Virus record (IMG/VR): IMGVR_UViG_3300043595_000071
Span: 1-29,076 of that record
Reading direction: 5' to 3' (one strand)
Length of the DNA: 29,076 bases
From: a virus
Of the stretch, positions 1 to 7,743 are shown piece by piece (position 1 is the stretch's first letter; every line of letters starts with the position of its first letter). The position numbers and the translations under genes were made by a program. Below the pieces are notes generated by a model that searched no databases, had not been told where the DNA came from, and saw only the letters and a list, made by a program, of their open reading frames with translations.

Positions 1-1227
1 TGCCCAGTCCCAGACCCGGTTGCAGCCCCTCGGGATGAGGATGTTGTATTGCCAGTCATGGACGTTGGCCCAGTGCGCGAGCCGGGACATGCGTGCCGCA
101 CTGAATGGCATCCCGCGATAGTTCCCGGTCAGGTCCTCCACCGTGACCCCCAACCCCATCGCTGCCGCTGACAACACGTCTTCGTTGTAGCTGCCGTCCT
201 CGACGCTGGGCGGATCGGTGAAAGTGATGGTCTTGCCGGCTGGGAAGTGAGCCATCATCCCGGGCTCGATACCCTCTATCAACGGGTCGGCAGCGTCCTT
301 TTTCCCCACCAACGGACTCCCGGCGCCGCTATCCGTGACGATGCCAGCAAAGCACGCCGCGATCTTCTGGCGCAGCAGCCGCGCGTCGCGGAACTCGTCA
401 TAGTCCTTCAGGGTCACGATCACCGGCGCATACCACGTGACGCCGCGCACCTGGCCGGGCCGGTCGACCCGGTACAGGTGGATCAGATCCTCGGCCAACA
501 CGCGCTGAGAGAACCCGGTGGCTTTGGCTGAGCGCAGCCCGGTCGATCCGGGGTGATCATCGAACAGCCAGTAGGCGACTCGCCTGCCTGCGCTATCGAA
601 CTCGACACCCAGGATTACCTTGCCACCAGACGCGCCGATAAACCCGTCTTTGTTGGTGTCGATGTAGTCGGGCTCGAGTGTCTGCAGCTGCAGCGGGATC
701 GGTAGTCCCTCGGTGATCGGGCGGCGACGGCGACGGATCAGTACCTCGCCCGAGACCGCGATCGTCTCTAGCCACAGTCGCTGCAGCCCGTACAAGTTGT
801 GCAATCCGTCAAAGTCGCATGCCGTGCTTTCTGCCCAAGGGTTGAAGACAGCAGAGGCATTGCGTTTGACTCGCTTGCCCACCTTGTTGCTGGGCTTTGC
901 GCGAATACCCCATCCAACGCCGTGATTGCCAATGACGATCTTGGCGCGCTTGGCGAACGGAGTATTGCGATCCAGGTCACGCGCATGGTTGCGGAGAATC
1001 GACAGCGACGAACCCACCGCCGCGTTGGCATCGCGACTGACGCGCTTCCAGTTGTCGGTGCGCCGCCCTCCCTGTGCTGCCTCGTAGTGGCGCTTGAACA
1101 CCTCCACGGCAGCGCGCGCCTGCATGCGCCCAAGCACAAACCCGGGCGCGAATGGGAGCAGCAGCCGGTCGAAAGAAGTCATCAGGCCGCGGCTCTCGAG
1201 ACCAGCGGCAACAGCAAACTTGCTCAT
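1..1227 (-). CDS. Phage portal protein, lambda gpB type (partial, cut by window edge)
   Basis: Portal proteins form the dodecameric ring at the capsid vertex through which DNA is packaged. The open frame starts at an ATG at 1227 and stays open to base 1, giving 409 codons without a stop; the C-terminus is outside the window. The N-terminus begins MSKFAVAAGLESRG, and motifs typical of the lambda-type portal family (Phage_portal_2) follow: SRDANAAVGSSLSILRNHARDL near residues 65-85, EPDYID near 190, DLIHLYRVDRPGQVRG near 260, and AAAMGLGVTVEDLTGNY near 365. The ATG shares four bases (ATGA) with the stop of the gpW-like gene, which fixes the start. The order terminase-gpW-portal is that of lambda A-W-B. 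Family identification is confident from motifs and context. Confidence 0.93.
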   Translation of the reverse strand, partial: MSKFAVAAGLESRGLMTSFDRLLLPFAPGFVLGRMQARAAVEVFKRHYEAAQGGRRTDNWKRVSRDANAAVGSSLSILRNHARDLDRNTPFAKRAKIVIGNHGVGWGIRAKPSNKVGKRVKRNASAVFNPWAESTACDFDGLHNLYGLQRLWLETIAVSGEVLIRRRRRPITEGLPIPLQLQTLEPDYIDTNKDGFIGASGGKVILGVEFDSAGRRVAYWLFDDHPGSTGLRSAKATGFSQRVLAEDLIHLYRVDRPGQVRGVTWYAPVIVTLKDYDEFRDARLLRQKIAACFAGIVTDSGAGSPLVGKKDAADPLIEGIEPGMMAHFPAGKTITFTDPPSVEDGSYNEDVLSAAAMGLGVTVEDLTGNYRGMPFSAARMSRLAHWANVHDWQYNILIPRGCNRVWDWA

Positions 1228-1448
1228 TCGTCACAGCTCCTGTCGAAGCCCTTGCTGGTGCGCATCAACCGGTACGGCGGCGCTTCGGTGACCTCACGCT
1301 GCATCTCGGAGAGCAGCGAGCGCATCTCGGCCAGGCTTTGATACTGGACTGTGCGCGCCGGCGGGCCCGAATAGCTCACGCTCAAAATGCCCCTAGCCAC
1401 CGCGGCCTTCAGTGTGTCGATGTCGGTCTGTGTCCAGATCGTTGCCAT
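1224..1448 (-). CDS. Head-tail joining protein, gpW family
   Basis: The 74-residue product matches the length and pattern of lambda gpW (about 68 residues), which adds to the portal after DNA packaging and prepares the head for tail attachment. The N-terminal part WTQTDIDTLKAAVARGILSV is the characteristic helix and following strand of the family, and YQSLAEMRSLLSEMQREV is the second helix. It lies between large terminase and portal, as in lambda, and overlaps the portal start by four bases. A 63-base gap separates it from the terminase stop; I see no gene in that gap. Confidence 0.9.
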   Translation of the reverse strand: MATIWTQTDIDTLKAAVARGILSVSYSGPPARTVQYQSLAEMRSLLSEMQREVTEAPPYRLMRTSKGFDRSCDE

Positions 1449-1511
1449 AGGTACCTCGGTCCGGGAGTCTTGCGGTGTGGTCGAGCGGTGTCCATGGGCG
1501 ATATGGCGCGA

Positions 1512-3467
1512 TCAGCGCTTGCGCAAGTAGCCAGGCCGGCGCGGGATCCACCCACCTGACTGCGCTGGCGCGGGTTGGTGCTGCGCACTGGACGGCGGCG
1601 CCGGCGGGGGCTGGTCATACCCTGCATCACGCTCGAGCTGGATCCAGTCGCTCTCCTGGAATCGGTCGATGCCTACTACGTATGCCGCGCATCGCGCATA
1701 GATCCGGGCGTCAAGGTAGTGATTCTCGCGCCCGGCGATTACAACCCATTCGCGCTCGAGCCTGCCCTTGCGCGTGCGATGGGTGATCAACTGCTCGGAC
1801 GTAAGCTGCTTAAAGTATTCCTCGTCGTAGCGCGGGAAGTGGCAGTAGCCCGGGGGTTCGCCGACGCCCTCATCGATGGGCAAGCTCATGCGAATCCAGC
1901 CATAGAGCTCGGTCTTGCCTGCACTGCTCCCGACATTCCACATCCTGTACCCGCCGAGGATCTTCTGCCCTTGCCAGTCCACATCCACAGTGGTTGGCAG
2001 GCTCACGAGCACGCTGTCGCTGTGGCCGCCCTTGACGGCCATCACACGATTCATTGGTTTGGTCAGCCCCCATGCATACACCGCCATCGTGTTCCAGCCG
2101 CTATCAACTGCAAGCATCGAGATCCGCAGCGAGGTACCACATTCGTGCGGGTAGGCGCGATCGAGCAAAGCATCGACCTGCGGCCAGGGTCCGGTCGGCC
2201 CGAGGTTGGAGGTGTCGCCCGGCAGCACGCCGATATCGATGGACCAACTGCGCTTTTCTCGGCCCCACCCAACAACCTCATAGCGCAGCGAATCCTTTTG
2301 AACGTCGACGCCGCAGGTCAGGAACAGCACGCCCCTGGGACAGCGCCCTATCTGATAGTCCTCGCGCCGGCGGTAGAGAACCTCCCACTCGGGCGCGTCC
2401 GACTTCTCGGTCCAGGTCTCGCCCAGCACCGTGTTGACCACGGTCTTGAGCGCCTCCGGTCCCTTACGTGCGGCAGTCGCGTACTCGGTTGCGATCTGGC
2501 CCCACGATGCGTTTGGCGAGTAGCTGTAGGCAGCCCAGATTGCGAAGCTCGCGTGCCCTTTGAATGGCTTGCGTGCCCGCCACTCGCCAGCCTCCACCAT
2601 GTCCCGTTTGTGCTTGTGGTCGATGTGGCTATCGCACTGCCTGCATACGAAGTGCGCTTTCTCGGGTTCATCCTTGGGCCATAGCATGAAGTGCCCGCGG
2701 AGCGTGTCTTCGTAGTCCCAGTGCATGCCGCGCTGGTACTGCGGGCTGTGCACCAGGAAGTCCATGTGGCCGCAGTGCGGGCATGGAACGTAGAACCGAC
2801 GTTGATCGCCGTCGCTGAACTCGACCTGGATGCGAGAATGCCCGTCGACGGTTGGCGTCGATCCAACGCCAATCTTTCTATCCCAGTAGTATTGCGCGCG
2901 CTGCTTGCCGAGCAACAGCTGATCGCCCTCAACACCTGCGGCCGCCGGGTAGCCGTCGACCTCATCGAAGAGCACGACGCGGCGGGACACCCGGCGGAAC
3001 CCGCGCGGGCTGTTGGCGCCAACCAAGGACAGTGAGCCGCCCGGGAATCTCTTGCGGAGTATCTTCTGCTTTGAGTTCGCCCCGCCGAACAGCGCCGCCA
3101 TGACCGGCACGTCGCGTAGCATCGGCTCGATCTCTTCGGCGCTGTAGTCTTCCGCGTCCGGGATGGTCGGCTGCACCATCATGATCGGGCACTTGTCGTA
3201 GTGCATGTAGTACATGGCCACGATGTTTAGGATCTTGCTCCAGCCAACGCGGGCGGACTTCATGCACGAGACGACCTCTACTTCCGGATCGCTGAAGGCA
3301 TCTAGTATCCCGCGCTGGTATGGGATGCAGCGCCACTCGCCGGTCTCGGCTGAGCTCTCGGGTGAGAGCCTGTAATACTGCTCGGAATAGTCGCTCAGTC
3401 GCAGTTGCGGCGGAGGCGCCAACAATCTACAGAGGTGCCGCTCGATCTCAATCTGCGCTGTCGACAT
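1512..3467 (-). CDS. Terminase large subunit, GpA family
   Basis: This 651-residue protein is the ATP-driven DNA packaging motor and the nuclease that cuts concatemers at cos; the length equals that of lambda gpA. Visible elements are a deviant Walker A, SCMKSARVGWSKI (residues 67-79), Walker B with catalytic acid, VVLFDEVDG (164-172), a zinc-ribbon-like pair CPHC (229-232) and CRQC (275-278), and acidic nuclease-type positions in CGVDVQKD (385-392), AVDSG (about 455) and HYLDARIYA (about 585). The C-terminus is proline/glutamine-rich and then basic. Its start overlaps the end of the small terminase gene by 20 bases. GpA-type terminases usually serve cos-packaging phages, so this phage probably has cohesive ends (inference). 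Confidence 0.96.
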   Translation of the reverse strand: MSTAQIEIERHLCRLLAPPPQLRLSDYSEQYYRLSPESSAETGEWRCIPYQRGILDAFSDPEVEVVSCMKSARVGWSKILNIVAMYYMHYDKCPIMMVQPTIPDAEDYSAEEIEPMLRDVPVMAALFGGANSKQKILRKRFPGGSLSLVGANSPRGFRRVSRRVVLFDEVDGYPAAAGVEGDQLLLGKQRAQYYWDRKIGVGSTPTVDGHSRIQVEFSDGDQRRFYVPCPHCGHMDFLVHSPQYQRGMHWDYEDTLRGHFMLWPKDEPEKAHFVCRQCDSHIDHKHKRDMVEAGEWRARKPFKGHASFAIWAAYSYSPNASWGQIATEYATAARKGPEALKTVVNTVLGETWTEKSDAPEWEVLYRRREDYQIGRCPRGVLFLTCGVDVQKDSLRYEVVGWGREKRSWSIDIGVLPGDTSNLGPTGPWPQVDALLDRAYPHECGTSLRISMLAVDSGWNTMAVYAWGLTKPMNRVMAVKGGHSDSVLVSLPTTVDVDWQGQKILGGYRMWNVGSSAGKTELYGWIRMSLPIDEGVGEPPGYCHFPRYDEEYFKQLTSEQLITHRTRKGRLEREWVVIAGRENHYLDARIYARCAAYVVGIDRFQESDWIQLERDAGYDQPPPAPPSSAQHQPAPAQSGGWIPRRPGYLRKR

Positions 3468-3927
3468 TCGACAACTCCAACAGCGACTCGCGCACGATCT
3501 TGTCGATGATCAAGACGTCCTTGTTGGATAGGTGCGGGATCTGCTGCTTACACTTGCTGGGGATGCCCATGAACTTTGACCGCGCCCGAGTCACGACGGC
3601 TTCGAAGGCCCCCAGTGCATCCGTTCTCTTGACCAAGTGACCGGACTCACGATCGAAGTCCATCTGCTCGCGCTGGCGGCGCAGCCGTTCGCGCTGGGTT
3701 CGCTCCTCGAGGTAGGCGCCGGTCTTGATGCTGCCGTTTTGGTGACCGTTGGGACTGCCGCCCCTGGCTTTCGCTGCATCCGTATTGGCCTCCCAGGCTG
3801 CGTCGGCTTGTTCGCTATCGATTCTGCCGGCGATCGCGGTGATCCGACCAGAGGCCAAAGCCGTTTGTACTGCGTTCAACCTGCAGCCGCGGTGCCTCGC
3901 GTACTCCCTGAGACCCATCAATGGCAT
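3448..3927 (-). CDS. Terminase small subunit, Nu1-like
   Basis: Small terminases recognise the packaging site and recruit the large subunit. From the ATG at 3927 the protein has 159 residues. It begins with a winged-helix-like segment (GLREYARHRGCRLNAVQTALASGRI) typical of Nu1-like DNA-binding domains, followed by a charged region (TQRERLRRQREQMDFDRESGHLV) and a C-terminal helix likely to contact the large subunit. The reading frame is open further up to 3996, but the upstream residues are not family-like. ATGs at 3927 and 3918 both precede the HTH and neither has a strong ribosome-binding site, so the start is uncertain by three codons. It lies directly upstream of, and overlaps, the large terminase gene. 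Confidence 0.85.
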   Translation of the reverse strand: MPLMGLREYARHRGCRLNAVQTALASGRITAIAGRIDSEQADAAWEANTDAAKARGGSPNGHQNGSIKTGAYLEERTQRERLRRQREQMDFDRESGHLVKRTDALGAFEAVVTRARSKFMGIPSKCKQQIPHLSNKDVLIIDKIVRESLLELSNVDSAD

Positions 3928-4091
3928 GGAAACCCATGGCGCAAAGACCGCCAATTGACCAGAGGATTGTAAAAATATTCCATGAATCAACACCAAACAT
4001 CATCCGACCAGCCAATTTTCGTGCCAAACCAGGGTGGAATTTTGGAAGACAGAGCCCCCGCATTCTCTGGTGCTCCGGAAGAACCTAAGGG
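3928..4091. other. Non-coding gap upstream of small terminase; candidate cos region
   Basis: This is one of the few real gaps in an otherwise overlapping leftward operon. In lambda the cohesive-end site lies just upstream of the small terminase gene, so a cos site here is plausible by position. The minus-strand sequence near 3970-3985 is AT-rich (GGAATATTTTTACAATCC) and could include a TACAAT -10 element, but no -35 at good spacing is apparent. I cannot identify a cosN nicking site or repeated terminase-binding sites by eye. Confidence 0.3.
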
Positions 4092-4661
4092 CTACCCACC
4101 TCCACCCTGTGTTGCCTCCTGTTCTAGATATCTACTCAGTGCTGCCGCTGTGGCGCTCTGGAACGCTTGTTGGATCGCCTCGCCAGCAGCCGCGTCTCTA
4201 AGAACATCGCCCACACCCGAGCCCACAAGGCTCTTGATGGGGTCGCGTGGCGCGCCAGGGCCTTGTCGCTCGAACACACCACGGAATCCGCCACGCACGG
4301 TCTGGATGAAGGCATGCCGCAACAGGAAGGTCTGCCCTACGTTCACCTCGGCAGTCACACCGAGAGGCGTCTGCGTCGAGGGATACGAGCCCAGCGATAT
4401 TGGCCGTGGCGATACTTTGAGCCCCCATCGCATCGCTGCCAGTCCTGCCCTGTTGGAAGGCAACACCACTGACAGCCTGCGCTCGATGGTTGACTCCTTG
4501 ATCCGTTTCTTGGTGCGCACGTATGCCACGGCTGCACGCTGCGCTTCCTCCATCCCGTCATTCCCAGCCCTGCGAGCAGCGCGTGCAATCCGCTTCTCAT
4601 CAATCCTGGATCGGAATGCAGCAAGCTGCTGTTGGTTGATCTCGATCCGCAGGTCAACCAT
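4092..4661 (-). CDS. Minor tail protein Z-like (tail completion) protein
   Basis: The 189-residue product resembles the lambda gpZ / prophage minor tail Z family, which completes the tail terminator end before joining to heads. Supporting patterns are an N-terminal helix ending in RIARAARRAGNDGMEEAQRAAVAYVRTKKRIKESTIERRL (residues about 23-62), then SVVLPSNRAG, a beta-rich middle, and RHAFIQTVRGGFRGVFERQG (about 115-134). The ATG has a clear ribosome-binding site (GGGAGAGGAAC) and overlaps the preceding LuxR-type gene by eight bases. The position is odd: lambda Z lies among the head-tail genes downstream of the portal, whereas here it precedes the small terminase. Assignment to the Z family rests on the pattern only. 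Confidence 0.6.
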   Translation of the reverse strand: MVDLRIEINQQQLAAFRSRIDEKRIARAARRAGNDGMEEAQRAAVAYVRTKKRIKESTIERRLSVVLPSNRAGLAAMRWGLKVSPRPISLGSYPSTQTPLGVTAEVNVGQTFLLRHAFIQTVRGGFRGVFERQGPGAPRDPIKSLVGSGVGDVLRDAAAGEAIQQAFQSATAAALSRYLEQEATQGGGG

Positions 4662-4941
4662 AGTTCCTCTCCCTTGTTAGCAGCAGTGGTGATACACCCA
4701 CTCCGAGTTGGAATCGGCTGCTCATGTTGAACTTCAGTCGCACCATGCGCAGGTGATAGCGGACCGTCTTCGTAGCACGGCCCATGACATTCGCAATCTG
4801 CTTGTCTGATAGCCCCATTGCTGCGTGCTGCAGCACCCGCAACTCGATGTCGGTGAGCGTATTGCCCGCGGCAATGTGCACCCTCGGGCCCCAGATGTCC
4901 GCGGCGCTCACCGAATAGCGAATTTGCAGGTTGAGGGCCAT
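4654..4941 (-). CDS. Small LuxR-type (GerE) HTH transcription factor
   Basis: This 95-residue protein is almost only a LuxR/GerE DNA-binding domain. LTDIELRVLQHAAMGLSDKQIANVM (residues about 29-53) followed by KTVRYHLRMVRLKFNMSSRFQLGV is the four-helix HTH with the expected recognition helix. There is no receiver, autoinducer-binding or other sensor domain. Its ATG overlaps the stop of the upstream gene by one base (TGATG) and its end overlaps the gpZ-like gene. It lies just before the packaging and head genes, in the slot where lambda encodes antiterminator Q, so a role in switching on late genes is plausible. That role is an inference from position. Confidence 0.8.
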   Translation of the reverse strand: MALNLQIRYSVSAADIWGPRVHIAAGNTLTDIELRVLQHAAMGLSDKQIANVMGRATKTVRYHLRMVRLKFNMSSRFQLGVGVSPLLLTRERNYG

Positions 4942-5345
4942 CAGAGGACGCGGCTCGTGGCAGCCCGCTCCGCAAGAAACACAGCGGCCTCTTGTACCGC
5001 CTTATCGCGCTTCCATGTGCCCACCAGCGCCACCTGCCAATCCATGGGTGATAGATCTCGAACATCATCGACGCTCTGAACTCGACGGAACCGATCCGGC
5101 GTCATGTGGTTGGTGCTGCGCCAATTCTCCGCCTGCTCATCGGTGCCGGCGAAAACTAGCCAGGGTCGTGCGTCGACTACAACCCTGTGGGGCGCGTGCT
5201 GAGCGGCGGCGATGGTAATCACGAGTTCAATGGGCAGCTGCAGTGCGTCGGCAGGCGTCAGGTGCGCGGGCGTGTTCAATCTCGCAATGGGGTAGCGCGT
5301 CAGGTTGCGCATGACCGCCACCAGATTCAGGTGTGACACTTTCAC
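4941..5345 (-). CDS. Uncharacterised phage protein between two LuxR-type genes
   Basis: The gene encodes 134 residues from a GTG start at 5345, which shares GTGA with the stop of the upstream LuxR-type gene. I do not recognise a family. The sequence looks soluble and globular: a hydrophobic strand-like segment ALQLPIELVITIAAAQ, then RVVVDARPWLVFAG, a polar stretch, and a C-terminal helix QVALVGTWKRDKAVQEAAVFLAER. No membrane segment, cysteine cluster or catalytic motif is apparent. Its place between two LuxR-type HTH genes, coupled to both by overlaps, suggests a shared regulatory job, but this is not shown. Confidence 0.75.
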   Translation of the reverse strand: MKVSHLNLVAVMRNLTRYPIARLNTPAHLTPADALQLPIELVITIAAAQHAPHRVVVDARPWLVFAGTDEQAENWRSTNHMTPDRFRRVQSVDDVRDLSPMDWQVALVGTWKRDKAVQEAAVFLAERAATSRVL

Positions 5346-5713
5346 TTCCAGAGCCTCCCTTCTGCATCCGGATCGATCAGCGGCTCCTCTCGACGTATTG
5401 TTGCCGCCGATGCGCTCTTCCGATGGTTGCTACGTCCATATAACTCGATGGCCACGAGGAACAGCGCGCGCTCGGAATACACGCCGAACTTTTCCTTCAG
5501 CGACCGGACGAAAGAGCCCACCGTGACGGGACTGAGCTTCAGCACCGCGGCGATATCGACCTGCCGCGTCCCCTTCGAGAGCAGCTTCATCACCTGTTCG
5601 TGGCGCATGGACAAGCACACCGGCGTGATGAGCCTCCATGATCCATTTGCACGCCTGACCGCCCATGCCCGATGAAATGGCGAGGTGCGGCGCTTTGGCT
5701 TTTCTTGCTGCAT
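5342..5713 (-). CDS. Second small LuxR-type HTH transcription factor
   Basis: From the ATG at 5713 (ribosome-binding site GGAAGGAA eight bases upstream) the product has 123 residues. The DNA-binding region is MRHEQVMKLLSKGTRQVDIAAVL followed by SPVTVGSFVRSLKEKFGVYSERALFLVAIEL, a LuxR/GerE-like four-helix arrangement. The N-terminus (QQEKPKRRTSPFHRAWAVRR) is basic and the tail is acidic. The frame is open further upstream, but that stretch is occupied by a separate small gene in another frame. It is distantly similar to the 95-residue HTH protein two genes downstream and may be its partner or paralogue. There is no sensor domain. Confidence 0.75.
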   Translation of the reverse strand: MQQEKPKRRTSPFHRAWAVRRANGSWRLITPVCLSMRHEQVMKLLSKGTRQVDIAAVLKLSPVTVGSFVRSLKEKFGVYSERALFLVAIELYGRSNHRKSASAATIRREEPLIDPDAEGRLWK

Positions 5714-5714
5714 T

Positions 5715-5855
5715 TCAGCGATTCCTTCCGCACCGCGTGCACTTGCCCTGCACAAACCAATGCTCGCACGCATCGATACGCTCGCGACGCTGCTGCTCGA
5801 GCTGGGCAGCCACACGGTGTTGAATCGTTCCGCTTGGACGCTTGCGGATGATCAC
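5715..5855 (-). CDS. 46-residue small cysteine/histidine protein
   Basis: A short frame not found by length-based calling: GTG at 5855 shares GTGA with the stop of the HNH-like gene, and its TGA ends one base before the ATG of the LuxR-type gene. The product begins VIIRKRPSGTIQHRV, continues with a charged helix (QLEQQRRERIDA) and ends CEHWFVQGKCTRCGRNR. Cys30, His32, Cys39 and Cys42 could bind one zinc ion. Small proteins of this type are common in phage operons. Tight coupling at both ends and the cysteine pattern support a real gene; the function is unknown. Confidence 0.65.
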   Translation of the reverse strand: MIIRKRPSGTIQHRVAAQLEQQRRERIDACEHWFVQGKCTRCGRNR

Positions 5856-6544
5856 GCGACAGACCTCTGTGAGCGCCTGGTGTAATGAACTCTATTTCGA
5901 TTCTGCGTCAGCCGATCAGCCCAACGGCAGTTGCCGGGCTCGTAGTTTCCGTCGTTGTCCTTGCGATCAATTGTTGTGCCCACGGGGCGTTGGCCCATGT
6001 CGCTGATGAATACCTCGAAAGACTCCCATTGCGAGCAGACCAGAATCCCGCGACCTCCGTACCTTGGGTAAGAATGGTTTCTTGGATTACGGCATCGGCC
6101 AAGCATGCTGCACCAAGATCTGTAGGTTCCTGTTCTGTGCATGCCGTGCGTGGTCGTAATTTGCTGGCGATAGCAACCGCAAGAAGTGCATTTACCTCCA
6201 GTCAGTTGATTCCCAGTGGTCTCCATCTCGTTCCCGCAGTCGCAGCGGCACAGCCACGCAGCATTCGCTCTACCTGGAATTTTAATCGTCTGACGGATCA
6301 CGACCAGACTTCCGAATCGCTTGCCGGTTAGGTCGAGCACGATGAAGCGAGGGTTTCCTTCTTTCTTTTTACAACCGCAAGAAACCTGACGCCCATGGAC
6401 CAGGCTGCTGCCGCGAATTCTCGGCTGACTCCCGCAAGAGCATGTGCAGAGCCATGCGATCGCGTTTCCCAGATAACCATCTTTGCGGACGACCAACAGC
6501 CGCCCAATCTGTCTGCCGGTTAAATCTGGGGTTTTGTTAGCCAT
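5852..6544 (-). CDS. HNH-like homing-endonuclease family protein with two zinc modules (copy A)
   Basis: The 230-residue protein has two tandem modules of about 50 residues, each starting LTG(R/K)xxGxLxV and containing CxCxCG...SCGC (about residues 8-60 and 69-126); these look like zinc-binding DNA-contact modules. The C-terminal domain (about 135-215) has the family pattern YRSWCSMLGRC...YGGRGI.VC..W..F, then TIDRKDNDGNYEPGNCRWA, found in free-standing phage endonuclease-like genes. I infer a sequence-specific nuclease or DNA-binding role; many homologues are unnamed. The start is the ATG at 6544, which overlaps the RuvC-like stop by one base. Base composition is poorer in G+C than its neighbours, consistent with a mobile gene. 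Two other windows of this family exist at 11688 and 18569. Confidence 0.72.
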   Translation of the reverse strand: MANKTPDLTGRQIGRLLVVRKDGYLGNAIAWLCTCSCGSQPRIRGSSLVHGRQVSCGCKKKEGNPRFIVLDLTGKRFGSLVVIRQTIKIPGRANAAWLCRCDCGNEMETTGNQLTGGKCTSCGCYRQQITTTHGMHRTGTYRSWCSMLGRCRNPRNHSYPRYGGRGILVCSQWESFEVFISDMGQRPVGTTIDRKDNDGNYEPGNCRWADRLTQNRNRVHYTRRSQRSVA

Positions 6545-7059
6545 CAGGCTGCACTCCGAATGGATCTGTGCTGCAGGTACCACGCACCCAGGAGCAGCGC
6601 CTCGCCGCGATTATGATCCTTCTTGCGATCCAGCCGATCCAGCGCCGCTGGGAACAACATCCTGGCCTTGCACCTCGATGCCTCCTTGCGCACTCGCTCT
6701 CCATCATCCTTGGCGAACACCATCCCGAGTTGCCGCTTCCAAACACCAGGGCTGACGAACTCGATGCGCACGCGAACCATCTGCAAGGTGGCAAGCAGCG
6801 AGGCCAAAGTCATGCCCTGCGAGAACGCCGCGACGCTGCCGTTCTTCGGCATTGCGTGAACACGCTCGACGACCGCGGTGGTTTCGCGGCCGGCAATGTG
6901 CTGGAACAGCGCGCTCGACAGTGCTTCGGCGTCCACCCACTTCGTCGATGCGTCCTGCATGATCGGCATGTCATCGACGTGGATGAACTCGCCGGCCGCG
7001 GTCAGCAGCGACCAAGCGCCGGTAACGCCGGGATCGCATGACAGGATCAATCTCGACAT
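6544..7059 (-). CDS. RuvC-like Holliday junction resolvase
   Basis: This 171-residue protein has an RNase H-type fold pattern used to resolve recombination or replication branches before packaging. Visible acidic residues are Asp9 in LILSCDPGVTGAW, Glu65 in TAVVERVHAMP, and Asp148 and Glu153 in KKDHNRGEALLLGAWY, matching the RuvC order D-E-D/E. FSQGMTLASLLA (about 79-90) fits the conserved middle helix. Lambda's corresponding region encodes resolvase-type functions (Rap/NinG), so the position is expected. The start overlaps the preceding stop by one base (TGATG). Confidence 0.85.
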   Translation of the reverse strand: MSRLILSCDPGVTGAWSLLTAAGEFIHVDDMPIMQDASTKWVDAEALSSALFQHIAGRETTAVVERVHAMPKNGSVAAFSQGMTLASLLATLQMVRVRIEFVSPGVWKRQLGMVFAKDDGERVRKEASRCKARMLFPAALDRLDRKKDHNRGEALLLGAWYLQHRSIRSAA

Positions 7060-7703
7060 CAGTGCTTCGCTCCTGTGGATTGACCCATGGCCGGCACACC
7101 GCCATTCACCGGGGCGGCCGTGGGCGATTCCAGCGACCTCCCATCGTTCTCCTCCTCGACAAAATCCTGCTGCTTGGCGGGTTCCTTGGCTTCATCGGCA
7201 TCGTCAGCAGCGCCAAACTTGATCGAAATCTTGACCTCCTCGCCGGTGCGCTCCTCGAGTTCGAGCGTCTCCATGGCCATCGGGAACAGCCCCTGCAGAT
7301 CACAGACCATCTTGCACTCGGTGCCGTCTACCTGCAGGCGGATGTTGCTCACACGCGCGTTCTGGACCTCGACTTTGCTGTCGATACCCCAGGCGATCGT
7401 TGCCCTGCATCCCTTGAATTTTTCCTTGATGCGGATCGGCCCGATGCGCTCGGATGCAGGGCCCTTGATCTTGTTGTTGGATCCGAAGTCGAACAGGAAT
7501 CGCCAGATGCCTGGGTGCTTGGAGATCTCCGCAGCGAACGCCTCGCCGACCTTGATCTCGCTCAGGCGAATCTTTCGACCGGGCTCGAAGTCGCCCGCAT
7601 CCCCGCCCTCCTCGCCCTCAGTGTCGGCGCTGCGCATCTTCGAGCCTGTGAATCGGCTTGCAAGGATTGCGGTCTTGTTGGTCAGTGACAGTGGCTTGGC
7701 CAT
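7059..7703 (-). CDS. Uncharacterised phage protein with acidic C-terminal tail
   Basis: The 214-residue product is not a family I recognise. The N-terminal half contains LSLTNKTAILASRF and a beta-rich segment (KIRLSEIKVGEAFAAEISK, RFLFDFGSNNKIKG). The region VEVQNARVSNIRLQVDGTECKMVCDLQGLFP is followed by ETLELEERTGEEVKISIKFG. The last 50 residues are acidic and proline-rich and probably disordered. The start at 7703 has AGGAG ten bases upstream. It lies next to the RuvC-like gene and downstream of replication genes, so a nucleic-acid role is likely but unproved. A single-strand binding role is possible from the disordered tail, but I see no OB-fold signature. Confidence 0.75.
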   Translation of the reverse strand: MAKPLSLTNKTAILASRFTGSKMRSADTEGEEGGDAGDFEPGRKIRLSEIKVGEAFAAEISKHPGIWRFLFDFGSNNKIKGPASERIGPIRIKEKFKGCRATIAWGIDSKVEVQNARVSNIRLQVDGTECKMVCDLQGLFPMAMETLELEERTGEEVKISIKFGAADDADEAKEPAKQQDFVEEENDGRSLESPTAAPVNGGVPAMGQSTGAKH

Positions 7704-7743
7704 GTTGTTGGCACTCCTGCTGTGTTGATGTTGGAATCTGATT

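Noticed and set aside
1575-2684. Plus-strand open frame of 369 codons opposite the large terminase
   Set aside because: It is the antisense shadow of a clearly conserved terminase; the residues have no domain pattern. The same applies to 21691-22812 and 23519-24913 on the minus strand.
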